A stretch of 18,054 nucleotides of DNA from Verrucomicrobiia bacterium (GTDB lineage: Bacteria; Verrucomicrobiota; Verrucomicrobiia; Verrucomicrobiales; Akkermansiaceae), in the NCBI GenBank assembly GCA_947460915.1, contig CANHKJ010000030.1, forward strand, positions 1 to 18,054. The letters are read 5' to 3'. The notes under the pieces are model-generated. The model was not told the DNA's origin. It made no database searches and worked only from the letters and a program-made list of their open reading frames with translations. Both the position numbers and the translations under genes were made by a program. The stretch's first letter is position 1; every line of letters begins with the position of its first letter. Shown in pieces: positions 7,182-14,269 of this stretch.

Positions 7182-8180
7182 ATGACCGAACCTTCTTCCC
7201 TGCCGACTTTCCCCGACGATGTTTTCGCGCGCGCTTTTCTTGGCTCTTTAGTCGCGGATGCTATCGCCATGCCTGTGCATTGGTACTACGATCGCGATGC
7301 CTTGCGACGCGAGTATGGTGATATCAAAACTTACCTCGCGCCGAAACATCCGCACACAGGTTCGATTTTGTGGCGATCAAAATACCAAGCATCTAACGAA
7401 AAAGGCGAAATCCTTCACGACCAAGCGGTGTATTGGGGGCAGCGCGATGTGCATTATCATCAATTTCTGCGAGCAGGAGAAAACACGCTCAATTTTCAGT
7501 TAGCTGCCGAATTGGTCAAGCTGTGCCAAAAAAATGGTGGCTATGATCCGGATCAGTGGTTGGCACATTACATTGATTTCATGCGCACTCCGGGCCGACA
7601 TCGGGACACCTATCTGGAAGAATATCATCGCGGATTTTTCACACGATACGCAATGGGAAAAGCCCCGCGCAAATGTGCAATCTCAGACGAACACATCGGC
7701 GGCCTCGCTCAGGTGCCTGCGTTGTGCTATGTGCTGCGCGATGCACCCTATGAAGAATTGCGGGCAAAAGTGAAAGAACACGTCGGACTCACACATGCGC
7801 ATGCCAATGTGTTGCGAGCTGCCGATACCCTAGCGCGATTGCTGTTTCGCATTCGCGAAGGACTCTCACTGCGCGAGGCCATTCAGCGCGAAGCTGGCGA
7901 TTGGATCTCGGGTACCAAGGCGGAAAAATGGACGGCGCAGCCTGATACCTACATCATTGGCCAACGCTTCAGCCCGGCCTGTTACATCGCCGAATCCATG
8001 CCTGCTTCGTTGTATCTTTGCTGGAAATATCACCACGATGCCGAGGCAGGAATCCTGGCCAATGCGATGGTTGGCGGCGACAATTGCCATCGCGGTGCGG
8101 TGGTGGGCTCATTGCTCGCCGCTGCTCAAGGAATTCCGCCCAAGTGGTTAGATAATCCGCATTTGCCGCGATTGGTTTGA
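7182..8180 (+). CDS. ADP-ribosylglycohydrolase-fold protein, J1-crystallin-like subtype
   Basis: A 332-residue all-helical protein of the ADP-ribosylglycohydrolase superfamily (DraG/ARH/J1-crystallin). The family's opening GxxxGDAxGxP appears as GSLVADAIAMPVHWYYD (21-37), and the closing GGDxDT metal motif as GGDNCHRGAVVGSLLAA (298-314). In well-studied ARH enzymes two metal sites are built from a TDDT-like motif and DxDT; here the first is absent, the corresponding region reading HYHQFLRAGENTLNFQLA (91-108), and only one Asp of the second (Asp300) is kept. That matches the J1-crystallin-like branch, whose substrate is not known. The frame is open to a TTG at 7092, but the ATG at 7182 fits the family's start. 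Its stop is 10 bases from that of the converging DUF2256/DUF3253 gene. Confidence 0.85.
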   Translation: MTEPSSLPTFPDDVFARAFLGSLVADAIAMPVHWYYDRDALRREYGDIKTYLAPKHPHTGSILWRSKYQASNEKGEILHDQAVYWGQRDVHYHQFLRAGENTLNFQLAAELVKLCQKNGGYDPDQWLAHYIDFMRTPGRHRDTYLEEYHRGFFTRYAMGKAPRKCAISDEHIGGLAQVPALCYVLRDAPYEELRAKVKEHVGLTHAHANVLRAADTLARLLFRIREGLSLREAIQREAGDWISGTKAEKWTAQPDTYIIGQRFSPACYIAESMPASLYLCWKYHHDAEAGILANAMVGGDNCHRGAVVGSLLAAAQGIPPKWLDNPHLPRLV

Positions 8181-8190
8181 TGGGCAATCT

Positions 8191-8664
8191 CTAACAACTC
8201 GGCGGAAAATTTTTGCTTTTCCGCAATCGGATCGGTCCTTTGGCGTGAGACGGATCGACGACGCGACCGCCCTGCGTGATCTCAATGATCCCCTCAGCCA
8301 CCAAACGTCGTGCTGCCATGCGCGCTTCTTCCATCTGATCACACCATGCAAACGGAAACACCTCGCGCGCGGCTTCGCTCGGACAAATGGTGGCATGAGA
8401 TGCGCACTGACTCAGCAAGCGAACAATGCATTCTTCGAGTTGTCGATCCACGGCGTTGACACGCTGACGGCGACAAGCATCCGAGCAATACTGAATGCTA
8501 TCCCAGACCTTTTCCCATTTTTTTCGCCACTCGATGCCGCGCCCGCAGCGCTTGCAAATCCGCTCCTCCTGCACGACGAGAATATGGCACAGGTGGTTCC
8601 TTGTGCAATCAATTGTCACCCAGTCGCAACGGACTGAAGACTCGTCACTTTTCCACTCTCCCAT
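8191..8664 (-). CDS. DUF2256-DUF3253 fusion protein
   Basis: A 157-residue protein. Residues 36-66 carry CKRCG...WRKKWEKVWDSIQYCSDACRR with Cys37, Cys40, Cys60 and Cys64, the small zinc-finger-like DUF2256. Residues about 74-148 match DUF3253, a winged-helix-looking domain (ECIVRLL, then PSEAAREVFP, MEEARMAARRLVAEGIIEITQGG, ending KGPIRLRK). The arrangement suggests a nucleic-acid-binding or regulatory role, but no function is proven. The first 30 residues look unlike either domain, so the true start may be the GTG at 8574-8572 (residue 31). No Shine-Dalgarno decides between them. It runs convergently with the ADP-ribosylglycohydrolase-like gene. Confidence 0.8.
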   Translation of the reverse strand: MGEWKSDESSVRCDWVTIDCTRNHLCHILVVQEERICKRCGRGIEWRKKWEKVWDSIQYCSDACRRQRVNAVDRQLEECIVRLLSQCASHATICPSEAAREVFPFAWCDQMEEARMAARRLVAEGIIEITQGGRVVDPSHAKGPIRLRKSKNFPPSC

Positions 8665-8803
8665 CAGGAAAAATGCGCAACAAGCAAGGGAACCTAGGGT
8701 TTTTCGGTGACAATTGCTCTTTTATCCCCTGCCCGCGCTTTTTGCACTCGACAACAAAGGGGAAGCCCCTAGCGTGGGCGCGCCCATTTATCTCATTCGA
8801 ATT

Positions 8804-9685
8804 ATGAAATTATCCTTCATCCCCGGCGTGCTGATGCTCGCTACCACCATCGCCATCCACGCTGAGGAGGCTAAAAAAGCCGCAGCTCCTGAAAAAGAAG
8901 CCGCCAAGCCAACGGAAGCTGCCACCGCTCCCGTCGAAGCGACTGCTGCTCCCGCCGCCCCTGCTGCTCCCGCGGCACCAGCACTCACACCTGAGCAAAT
9001 CAAAACGAATTCGTCCTACGGCTTCGGCTTCCAAAACGGTCGCCAGTTTGCACAACAAGTCGGACGTTTTGGCATCGGCCTCTCCGACCTCGAAACCGCA
9101 GAATTCCTCAAAGGATTCATTGCTGCCATGAGCAATAAAGAGCCTGAAATCTCCGAAGCGAACATCCAAGCCGCGATGCAACAATTGGGCGACCAACTCG
9201 AAAAACGCGAAAAAGAACTCGCTACCAAAAATCTCGAAGCTGAAAAAACTTTCCTCGCCGAAAATGGCAAGCGCAAGGAAGTGACCACCACCAAGAGCGG
9301 TCTGCAATACGAAGTTCTCGCCAAAGGCGGTGACAAAAAATACGAAGCTCCTAAAGAAGGTGCAGAGGACAACAAGCAGTTCCTCGTCAACTATCGCGGC
9401 ACGCTGATCGACGGCACCGAATTCGACAAATCACCCGAAGGCAAACCCGTTCCGATGACTCTCGAAGTGGTTCCTGGTTTCAAAGAAGCCATCACCACCA
9501 TGCCCATCGGCGCTAAATGGAAATTGTTCATCCCTGCCGCTCTGGCCTACGGCGATCAACGCCGTAGCGAGCAACTCGGACCAAACAGCACTCTGATTTT
9601 TGAATTGGAATTGGTCAGCATTGAAGACGCTCCTCCTGCCCCTGCGGGTGGTGGTTTCCCGATGCCACAAATGCCCGAGCAATAA
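8804..9685 (+). CDS. exported FKBP-type peptidyl-prolyl cis-trans isomerase
   Basis: A 293-residue protein that should speed proline isomerisation during folding of exported proteins. Residues 1-20 are a signal peptide (ending IHA). Residues 21-60 are a low-complexity Ala/Pro/Lys/Glu linker with AAPAAPAAPA repeats. Residues about 66-160 match the helical FKBP N-terminal dimerisation domain of FkpA/Mip proteins (SYGFGFQNGRQF, then the Lys/Glu-rich helix). Residues about 190-272 are the catalytic FKBP domain (VNYRGTLIDGTEFDKS, VPGFKEAI, KLFIPAALAYG, LGPNSTLIFELEL). A Pro/Gly/Met-rich tail ends the protein. The frame is open back to 8714; the ATG at 8804 starts the signal peptide. The gene is monocistronic, closed by a strong terminator. 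Confidence 0.93.
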   Translation: MKLSFIPGVLMLATTIAIHAEEAKKAAAPEKEAAKPTEAATAPVEATAAPAAPAAPAAPALTPEQIKTNSSYGFGFQNGRQFAQQVGRFGIGLSDLETAEFLKGFIAAMSNKEPEISEANIQAAMQQLGDQLEKREKELATKNLEAEKTFLAENGKRKEVTTTKSGLQYEVLAKGGDKKYEAPKEGAEDNKQFLVNYRGTLIDGTEFDKSPEGKPVPMTLEVVPGFKEAITTMPIGAKWKLFIPAALAYGDQRRSEQLGPNSTLIFELELVSIEDAPPAPAGGGFPMPQMPEQ

Positions 9686-9720
9686 GTTTAGCAATAAACT
9701 TGAGCAACCTCATTTTCTCC

Positions 9721-9753
9721 AACCTCCGCTTTTCACAAAGCGGAGGTTTTTTT
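9721..9753 (+). terminator. intrinsic terminator of the FKBP gene
   Basis: AACCTCCGCTTT (9721-9732) and AAAGCGGAGGTT (9737-9748) form a perfect 12-bp stem with a TCAC loop. The 3' arm runs straight into a T tract to 9753. It lies 35 bases after the FKBP stop. This is the clearest rho-independent terminator in the window. Confidence 0.92.
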
Positions 9754-9802
9754 GCGTGCTTTTTTATCGCTTTTTTCAGCCGAACCGCTAATCTTAACGA
9801 TT

Positions 9803-10237
9803 ATGTGGCCATTTAACCGATTGATACGCAAGGGTTTTGAGAAAGGCATTGGTTCCTTCGTGAGTGATCCTCTAGACGCCGACGGCACACCAGTCGATGC
9901 CTCATGGGCTGGTGACAACGAGACGGAAAAGCCGATGGAGCACTACCAAGTCGAGATCGATCTCACCATGTTGAAAACATTTCTGCAAGGCTTGCAGCAT
10001 TCGTTTGATCGCGGACTCAGCGAGAGCCAGACTGAGGTGATCTGCAATCGTGTCGGCGGTCTGCGCATCCAGAAACAATTTTGCTCCCACTACAACATCA
10101 TGCACCAAGGCGAGGTGACCAACTTGGAAATCTCCGTGCATCACGATACTTCCACCTCGTATGTTCTCAATCTTCGGGGTAGCGGTGCGGCGATGACTGT
10201 GATGCATGAGAATTTACAAAAACTCGCTGAAACCTGA
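9803..10237 (+). CDS. hypothetical protein, 144 residues
   Basis: A small soluble protein that I do not recognise. It begins MWPFNRLIRKGFEKGIG, a basic, amphipathic start that could lie on a membrane surface but is not a signal peptide. The body alternates short strands and helices (HYQVEIDLTMLKTFLQGLQ, then YNIMHQGEVTNLEISVHHD, then YVLNLRGSGAAMTVMHENL), which suggests a compact alpha/beta fold. There are three Cys-free long stretches and no metal-binding cluster. The frame is open to a TTG at 9752, but that start lies in the preceding terminator, so the ATG at 9803 is preferred. Its stop is 17 bases from the end of the converging ACT-domain gene. Confidence 0.7.
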   Translation: MWPFNRLIRKGFEKGIGSFVSDPLDADGTPVDASWAGDNETEKPMEHYQVEIDLTMLKTFLQGLQHSFDRGLSESQTEVICNRVGGLRIQKQFCSHYNIMHQGEVTNLEISVHHDTSTSYVLNLRGSGAAMTVMHENLQKLAET

Positions 10238-10254
10238 GTCACGCTCCAAAGCAA

Positions 10255-10710
10255 CTAACGACTCAAGGTATCTTGCCACACCAGAGTAAATCCAGCGCTG
10301 TTCAGGATGGAGGCGGCAAACTCCAAATCATCCACATGCATCGCTAACAACGAATAGCCATGGTAGACTGAAAGCAATGGATAGGCAAAATCCACGTTGG
10401 TTTCCGCCATCATCAAGTGATCGAGGCATTGCAATAAATTTGGCCCCGCTTCTTTGAGCTCGACCACCAGCAATTCACAGCAGGTATGCGGAATGCCTTT
10501 TTCCAGAAACAGATGACCTGCCGTCTCAGGATCACTGACCACGATGCGAGCAATCGTCGCATCACGCGCATCCTGCATGCTCAAGCCCAATACCTCAATC
10601 GCGTGCGTGCGCAGCATTTTTACCAAAGCTGCTAGCGCCCCGACTCGATTCGGGAGCATCACGGAAAATTGCCTCACCGCTGGGCCATGATCGATTGTCT
10701 TCGCTTCCAT
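10255..10710 (-). CDS. tandem ACT-domain protein
   Basis: A 151-residue protein consisting of two ACT-like ligand-binding domains: about 13-80 (RQFSVMLPNRVGALAALVKML, the typical NxxGxLaxv opening) and about 82-146 (VVELKEAGPNLLQCLDHLM, then YHGYSLLAMHVDDLEFAASIL). ACT pairs usually bind amino acids and either regulate enzymes or act as stand-alone sensors. No catalytic domain is attached, so a regulatory role is inferred; the ligand is unknown. The frame extends to a TTG at 10743. The ATG at 10710 gives a normal start and has a GGCGGGG stretch just upstream, one of the few Shine-Dalgarno-like sequences here. It probably shares a transcript with the hypothetical gene upstream, 62 bases away. 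Confidence 0.82.
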   Translation of the reverse strand: MEAKTIDHGPAVRQFSVMLPNRVGALAALVKMLRTHAIEVLGLSMQDARDATIARIVVSDPETAGHLFLEKGIPHTCCELLVVELKEAGPNLLQCLDHLMMAETNVDFAYPLLSVYHGYSLLAMHVDDLEFAASILNSAGFTLVWQDTLSR

Positions 10711-10772
10711 GTCCCCGCCACCATAGCAAAGCACAGCGCGCAAGGGAAGTCAGATTCTCAATTCCTGAGCAA

Positions 10773-11300
10773 TCATTTTCCCACCAGCAAACTCAACGCA
10801 TTTTCCCAAACAAGAACTTCATTCCCATGCCCCCATTGCTCTAGCGCCAAAGTAATTTCCTCACGCGAGCGCTCAGGGCAACTGACATCACCGGGCAAAC
10901 TCGGACGAGCCGCACAGGCCAACGCCCACACTGCCCAAGCACGCGCACTACGAAGCTCCGCACGATCACCGCGCAAGCGAGTCGCCTGATGCTGATAACT
11001 CAAACGGGGGTTACCCGGGAAATCATCGCTGGTATGATGCTGCATCATCCAAGCCAAAGCCGCATACGGCAGAGGCCAACGCGAGAGAACTTCATCCCCT
11101 TCCGCAAGATCCGCATACAAGGCCCGCGTGGCTGCTAACAAGGCTCGTCCCGCATGGCCATCGCACCACAGCTGCTGCGCATACTGCAAAGCCGATACAT
11201 AAAAGCCCGCATCGCGACGCGCGCCATGTTGTTGCAAAATCTGATAGTCGCATACTTCGTCGACGATTGGCAAAAAAGGACACGGTGCGCGGTGATGCAT
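10773..11300 (-). CDS. hypothetical protein, 175 residues
   Basis: A protein I cannot place in a family. It is rich in Ala, Trp and Leu and mainly helical (YVSALQYAQQLWCDGHAGRA, RALLAATRALYADL, RSARAWAVWALACAARP), with a His/Asp/Gln-containing start (MHHRAPCPFLPIVDEVCDYQ). The repeated helices recall helical-repeat proteins but no consensus is visible. No signal peptide or membrane segment was noted. The ATG at 11300 is chosen over an upstream start in the open frame (to 11390) because a good promoter lies directly before it. It is the likely first gene of a two-gene unit with the ACT protein. Confidence 0.68.
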   Translation of the reverse strand: MHHRAPCPFLPIVDEVCDYQILQQHGARRDAGFYVSALQYAQQLWCDGHAGRALLAATRALYADLAEGDEVLSRWPLPYAALAWMMQHHTSDDFPGNPRLSYQHQATRLRGDRAELRSARAWAVWALACAARPSLPGDVSCPERSREEITLALEQWGHGNEVLVWENALSLLVGK

Positions 11301-11307
11301 CAAGCCA

Positions 11308-11335
11308 ATTTTATCTACGATTCTACTGCGTGCAA
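11308..11335 (-). promoter_or_regulatory. promoter of the 175-residue hypothetical gene, leaderless geometry
   Basis: On the minus strand TTGCAC (11335-11330), a 16-base spacer and TAAAAT (11313-11308) lie seven bases before the ATG at 11300. The expected transcription start therefore falls on the start codon. No ribosome binding site is present. The 199-base gap to the divergent aldo/keto reductase also holds a small inverted repeat TACTA/TAGTA in AT-rich DNA near 11348-11365. Confidence 0.5.
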
Positions 11336-11499
11336 CGGCGAATTTAATTACTACAAAAATAGTAGATATAAAACAATGAACGCTAAACAAATATCATCCA
11401 TTCCCCAATTCTTCTGCCGCCATTCTCCTGCCAGTCCTTTGCCTTCGCTTTGCGTGATTTTGAGATTGTCAGTTGCCACATACCCTTCAAGATTCAGCC

Positions 11500-12483
11500 A
11501 TGATTTCCTATCGTCGCTGTGGTCGCTCGGGCTTGCTACTTCCTGATGTTTCTCTTGGTCTTTGGCACAATTTTGGTGATATCGATGATCCCAAGGCCGC
11601 TCGCGATATGATTGTGCGGGCCTTCGATGCTGGCATCACGCACTTCGATCTCGCCAACAACTACGGCCCCCCTCCGGGCTCGGCCGAAAGCAATTTTGGC
11701 AAAATTTTCCACGAAAACCTCGCGGCGCATCGCGATGAAATCATCCTCTCGACCAAAGCCGGTCACACGATGTGGGCAGGCCCCTATGGCGAATGGGGAT
11801 CGCGCAAGCACCTCCTTGCCTCGCTCGATCAATCGCTGGCCCGCATGCGCGTACCCTACGTCGATATTTTTTACTCGCATCGCCCCGATCCTGATACGCC
11901 GCTGGAGGAAACCATGTCAGCGCTCGCTACCGCGGTGCAATCAGGTCGCGCCCTCTATGTGGGACTCTCGAAATATCCCCTGCCAATGCTCCGTGAGGCA
12001 GTGGAAATTTTGCGCTCGATGGGTGTGCGCACCCTCATCTATCAGCCACCGTATTCCATCCTCAATCGCTGGCCTGAGGCCGAGGGCATTCACGCTTGGT
12101 TGGAAGAAAACGGCATTGGCTCGATTGTGTTCAGCCCGCTCGCGCAAGGCATGCTCACGCCGAAGTATGTCGATGGCATTCCTGCAGGTTCACGCGCAGC
12201 TCGTTCCGAAGGCTTTTTGCAAGAAGCACAAGTGATCGCGCAGCAGGAAAAAATTCGCGCTCTGCACCAGATTGCCACCGCTCTCGGCATGCCCTTGCAC
12301 CACTTGGCATTGCGTTGGGCACTGCAACAACAAGGCGTCACTTCGGTGATCATCGGAGCCCGAACCGTCGCCCAACTCGATGACAATCTCGCCGCGCTCG
12401 ATGTGCCCATTTTATCGACAGAAACCCTACAAGCCATCGATGCCATCGCACCCGCCGTACGCAAAGAACACGCCGAAGCCTAA
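11500..12483 (+). CDS. aldo/keto reductase, YghZ/Kv-beta-like
   Basis: A 327-residue NADPH-dependent oxidoreductase of the (beta/alpha)8 aldo/keto reductase superfamily. The catalytic tetrad reads Asp50, Tyr55, Lys86 and His127. NNYGPPPGSAESNFG (53-67) is typical of the YghZ / L-glyceraldehyde-3-phosphate reductase group, which reduces C3 aldehydes and methylglyoxal. The cofactor-binding end IIGARTVAQLDDNLAAL is present near the C-terminus. The frame extends back to 11473, but the ATG at 11500 starts the conserved MxYRRxGxSGL opening. It is followed after 21 bases by glycerate kinase in the same direction, which supports a shared role in C3 metabolism; the actual substrate is an inference. 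A weak TTGTCA-17-AAGATT promoter lies just before the start. Confidence 0.92.
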   Translation: MISYRRCGRSGLLLPDVSLGLWHNFGDIDDPKAARDMIVRAFDAGITHFDLANNYGPPPGSAESNFGKIFHENLAAHRDEIILSTKAGHTMWAGPYGEWGSRKHLLASLDQSLARMRVPYVDIFYSHRPDPDTPLEETMSALATAVQSGRALYVGLSKYPLPMLREAVEILRSMGVRTLIYQPPYSILNRWPEAEGIHAWLEENGIGSIVFSPLAQGMLTPKYVDGIPAGSRAARSEGFLQEAQVIAQQEKIRALHQIATALGMPLHHLALRWALQQQGVTSVIIGARTVAQLDDNLAALDVPILSTETLQAIDAIAPAVRKEHAEA

Positions 12484-12504
12484 CCATTTTCCAGCAATCC
12501 ACCA

Positions 12505-13623
12505 ATGCCTCGCGCCCTCATTGCCTGCGATAAATTCAAAGGTTCCCTATCAGCTGAACAAGCCTGTGCGGCGATCCAACGCGGTCTCGGCGAAGCCTGG
12601 GACGTCGATTTTTGCCCCATCGCTGACGGTGGCGAAGGCTTCGTCGCCTCTATGGTTGCAGCGCTGAATGGCACACTTTATCAAGCACCATGCCACGATG
12701 CGCTCGGGCAGCCCATTCTCTCCGATTACGGTATCGTCACCACTGAGGAAAAATCCACCGTCGTCATGGAAATGTCCGCCGCTAGTGGCATGTGGCGCTT
12801 GCGGTCCGAGGAGCGCAATCCCGCTCTGGCCTCCACTTTTGGCACTGGAGAAATGATGCGACATGCCATCGAAAAACATCAACCTGAGAAAATCATCATC
12901 GGGATTGGCGGTTCAGCGACCAACGATGCAGGAGCTGGAATGGCAGCCGCGCTCGGTGTCGAATTTCAGGACCATTCCGGTCATTTACTCTCGCCTACGC
13001 CAGAAAATTTGCGACAGCTCGCACGAATCGACACCAGCGAGCGTATGACATTGCCGCAAATTCTCGTCGCCTGTGATGTCGATAATCCGCTGTGCGGCCC
13101 ACGCGGAGCCTCCGCCATCTACGGTCCGCAAAAAGGTGCTAGCGCCGAAGATGTCCTGTGGCTCGATGCCCTGCTCCAACGCATCGCCGAGCTCAGCGAC
13201 GGAAATGATCATGCACTGACTCCTGGTGCCGGTGCGGCAGGTGGCTTAGGATTTGGACTGCTGCATTTTTGCGATGCCCAACTCATGCCTGGATTCAACA
13301 TAGTCGCCGATGCCATCGACCTCCGCTCTCGCGTTCAATCGGCAGATTTAGTGATCACTGGCGAGGGCTCACTTGATACCCAGTCGCTCAGCGGCAAAGG
13401 CCCCATCGGCATTGCCCACATGGCTCAGCAAGAGGGGAAACCCAGAATCGCTGTGGCGGGACATATCAGCGCTGAGGTCATCGATGCAGCGATCTTTTTC
13501 GACCACTGCGCCATCAGCAACCTCGGCCATCCACTCGAAATCTCCATGTCCCGCGCCGCTGAATTTCTCGAACAAATGGTTCGCGAAAAATCAAATTTTT
13601 GGAAGAAAGTGATAGCGCCATAG
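12505..13623 (+). CDS. glycerate kinase (GlxK/GarK family)
   Basis: A 372-residue kinase that phosphorylates D-glycerate, usually to 2-phosphoglycerate in this family (PF02595). Signatures in order: ACDKFKGSLSA (8-18), PIADGGEGF (38-46), GIGGSATNDAGAGMAAALG (133-151), DVDNPLCGPRGA (191-202) with YGPQKGA, PGAGAAGGLGFGLL (240-253), and ITGEGSLDTQSLSGKGP (284-300). Length is normal and the N-terminal MPRALIACDKFKG fixes the start. The gene lies 21 bases behind the aldo/keto reductase, so the pair is probably one operon linking an aldehyde reductase to entry of glycerate into lower glycolysis. Confidence 0.93.
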   Translation: MPRALIACDKFKGSLSAEQACAAIQRGLGEAWDVDFCPIADGGEGFVASMVAALNGTLYQAPCHDALGQPILSDYGIVTTEEKSTVVMEMSAASGMWRLRSEERNPALASTFGTGEMMRHAIEKHQPEKIIIGIGGSATNDAGAGMAAALGVEFQDHSGHLLSPTPENLRQLARIDTSERMTLPQILVACDVDNPLCGPRGASAIYGPQKGASAEDVLWLDALLQRIAELSDGNDHALTPGAGAAGGLGFGLLHFCDAQLMPGFNIVADAIDLRSRVQSADLVITGEGSLDTQSLSGKGPIGIAHMAQQEGKPRIAVAGHISAEVIDAAIFFDHCAISNLGHPLEISMSRAAEFLEQMVREKSNFWKKVIAP

Positions 13624-13641
13624 CACTCAGAAAAAAGACTC

Positions 13642-13727
13642 TCAGGCATAAGACATAAGATTTGACATCTTTTTCGCGAAACTCCCTGCATCTCGTTGCA
13701 ACAGCCCGTCTTATGTCTTATGTCTGA
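13642..13727. repeat. 19-bp inverted repeat with internal 8-base direct repeats
   Basis: TCAGGCATAAGACATAAGA (13642-13660) faces TCTTATGTCTTATGTCTGA (13709-13727). They pair over 19 bases with one G-T wobble, across a 48-base spacer. Each arm holds the unit CATAAGA twice. It lies 18 bases after the glycerate kinase stop and 51 bases before the rnpB -10 box. It may act as a 3' hairpin for the operon, or be a copy of a dispersed palindromic element. Confidence 0.7.
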
Positions 13728-13778
13728 AAATCTGGTATCTCGCACACAATAAACCTCGCTCCCTGCGAAAAACCCCAC

Positions 13779-13784
13779 TACAAT
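13779..13784 (+). promoter_or_regulatory. -10 box of rnpB
   Basis: TACAAT ends six bases before the first base of the P1 helix of RNase P RNA (13791), exactly where a sigma-70 start would place the mature 5' end. No clear -35 is visible 16-18 bases upstream. Confidence 0.55.
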
Positions 13785-13790
13785 CGCGCC

Positions 13791-14185
13791 GCCGTTTCCC
13801 GGGTGATCGCAGTGTGCCGCAAGGCAGGCTGAGGAAAGTCCGGACACCGCAGGGTAGCGTGCCTCGTGAAAAGTGAGGACGGGGAAATCGTGAGAGATCC
13901 TCGATGGAAAGTGCCGCAGAAAATATACCGCCGATGGTCTCGCTTGCGAGAATCAGGTAAGGTTGAAATGGTGGAGTAAGAGCCCACCGCGCCGACGGTA
14001 ACGAAGGTGGCAGGGCAAACCCCACGTGGTGCAAGACAGAACAGGGGAGAGCGACCCGCTCACTTCTCCGGGTAATAGTCGCACTCCGCGCAAGCGGGGT
14101 CTTACGCAAGTAAGGAGAGAAATGATCGCCCATGGCTGCCGCGAGGCCGCCGGGACAGAATCCGGCTTACAGGGAAACGGCACCC
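13791..14185 (+). ncRNA. rnpB: RNase P RNA, bacterial type A
   Basis: The catalytic RNA of ribonuclease P, which removes 5' leaders from tRNA precursors. The universally conserved blocks are present in order: GAGGAAAGTCCGGAC (13831-13845), AGAGCCCACCG (about 13979-13989), GGGCAAACC (14013-14021) and ACAGAATCCGGCTTAC (14155-14170). The last pairs with the first to form P4 and its surroundings. The ends close as P1: GCCGTTTCCC (13791-13800) with GGGAAACGGC (14172-14181), ten perfect pairs. Length near 395 bases is normal. The 3' end is taken at the CCC before a run of six T (14186-14191). Confidence 0.96.
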
Positions 14186-14238
14186 TTTTTTCTTCAGATG
14201 ATTCACAAAAAAAGGGCGCCCCCGCAAAGGGCCGCCCT
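14183..14238. terminator. back-to-back terminator between rnpB and the pseudopilin gene
   Basis: For rnpB, CCC then six T (14183-14191) follow the closing P1 helix, which may itself serve as the terminator stem; CCCTTTTTT can also pair with AAAAAAAGGG (14207-14216). For the minus-strand pseudopilin, AGGGCGGCC (14238-14230) pairs with GGCGCCCT (14220-14213) with one bulge, followed on that strand by seven T (14213-14207). The element thus ends transcription from both sides. Confidence 0.7.
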
Positions 14239-14269
14239 GAATCAGATCGATGAGGATCTTAGAAGATGC

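Noticed and set aside
8245..8637. A 130-codon plus-strand frame opposite the DUF2256-DUF3253 gene
   Set aside because: The minus-strand frame carries the recognisable cysteine motif and domain sequence; the plus-strand product does not resemble a known protein.
9752..9802. An earlier TTG start for the 144-residue hypothetical
   Set aside because: It would begin inside the T tract of the FKBP terminator; the ATG at 9803 is more sensible.
14026..14253. Open frames inside 13711-14253 on both strands
   Set aside because: They lie within RNase P RNA, whose conserved blocks and P1 pairing explain the sequence.
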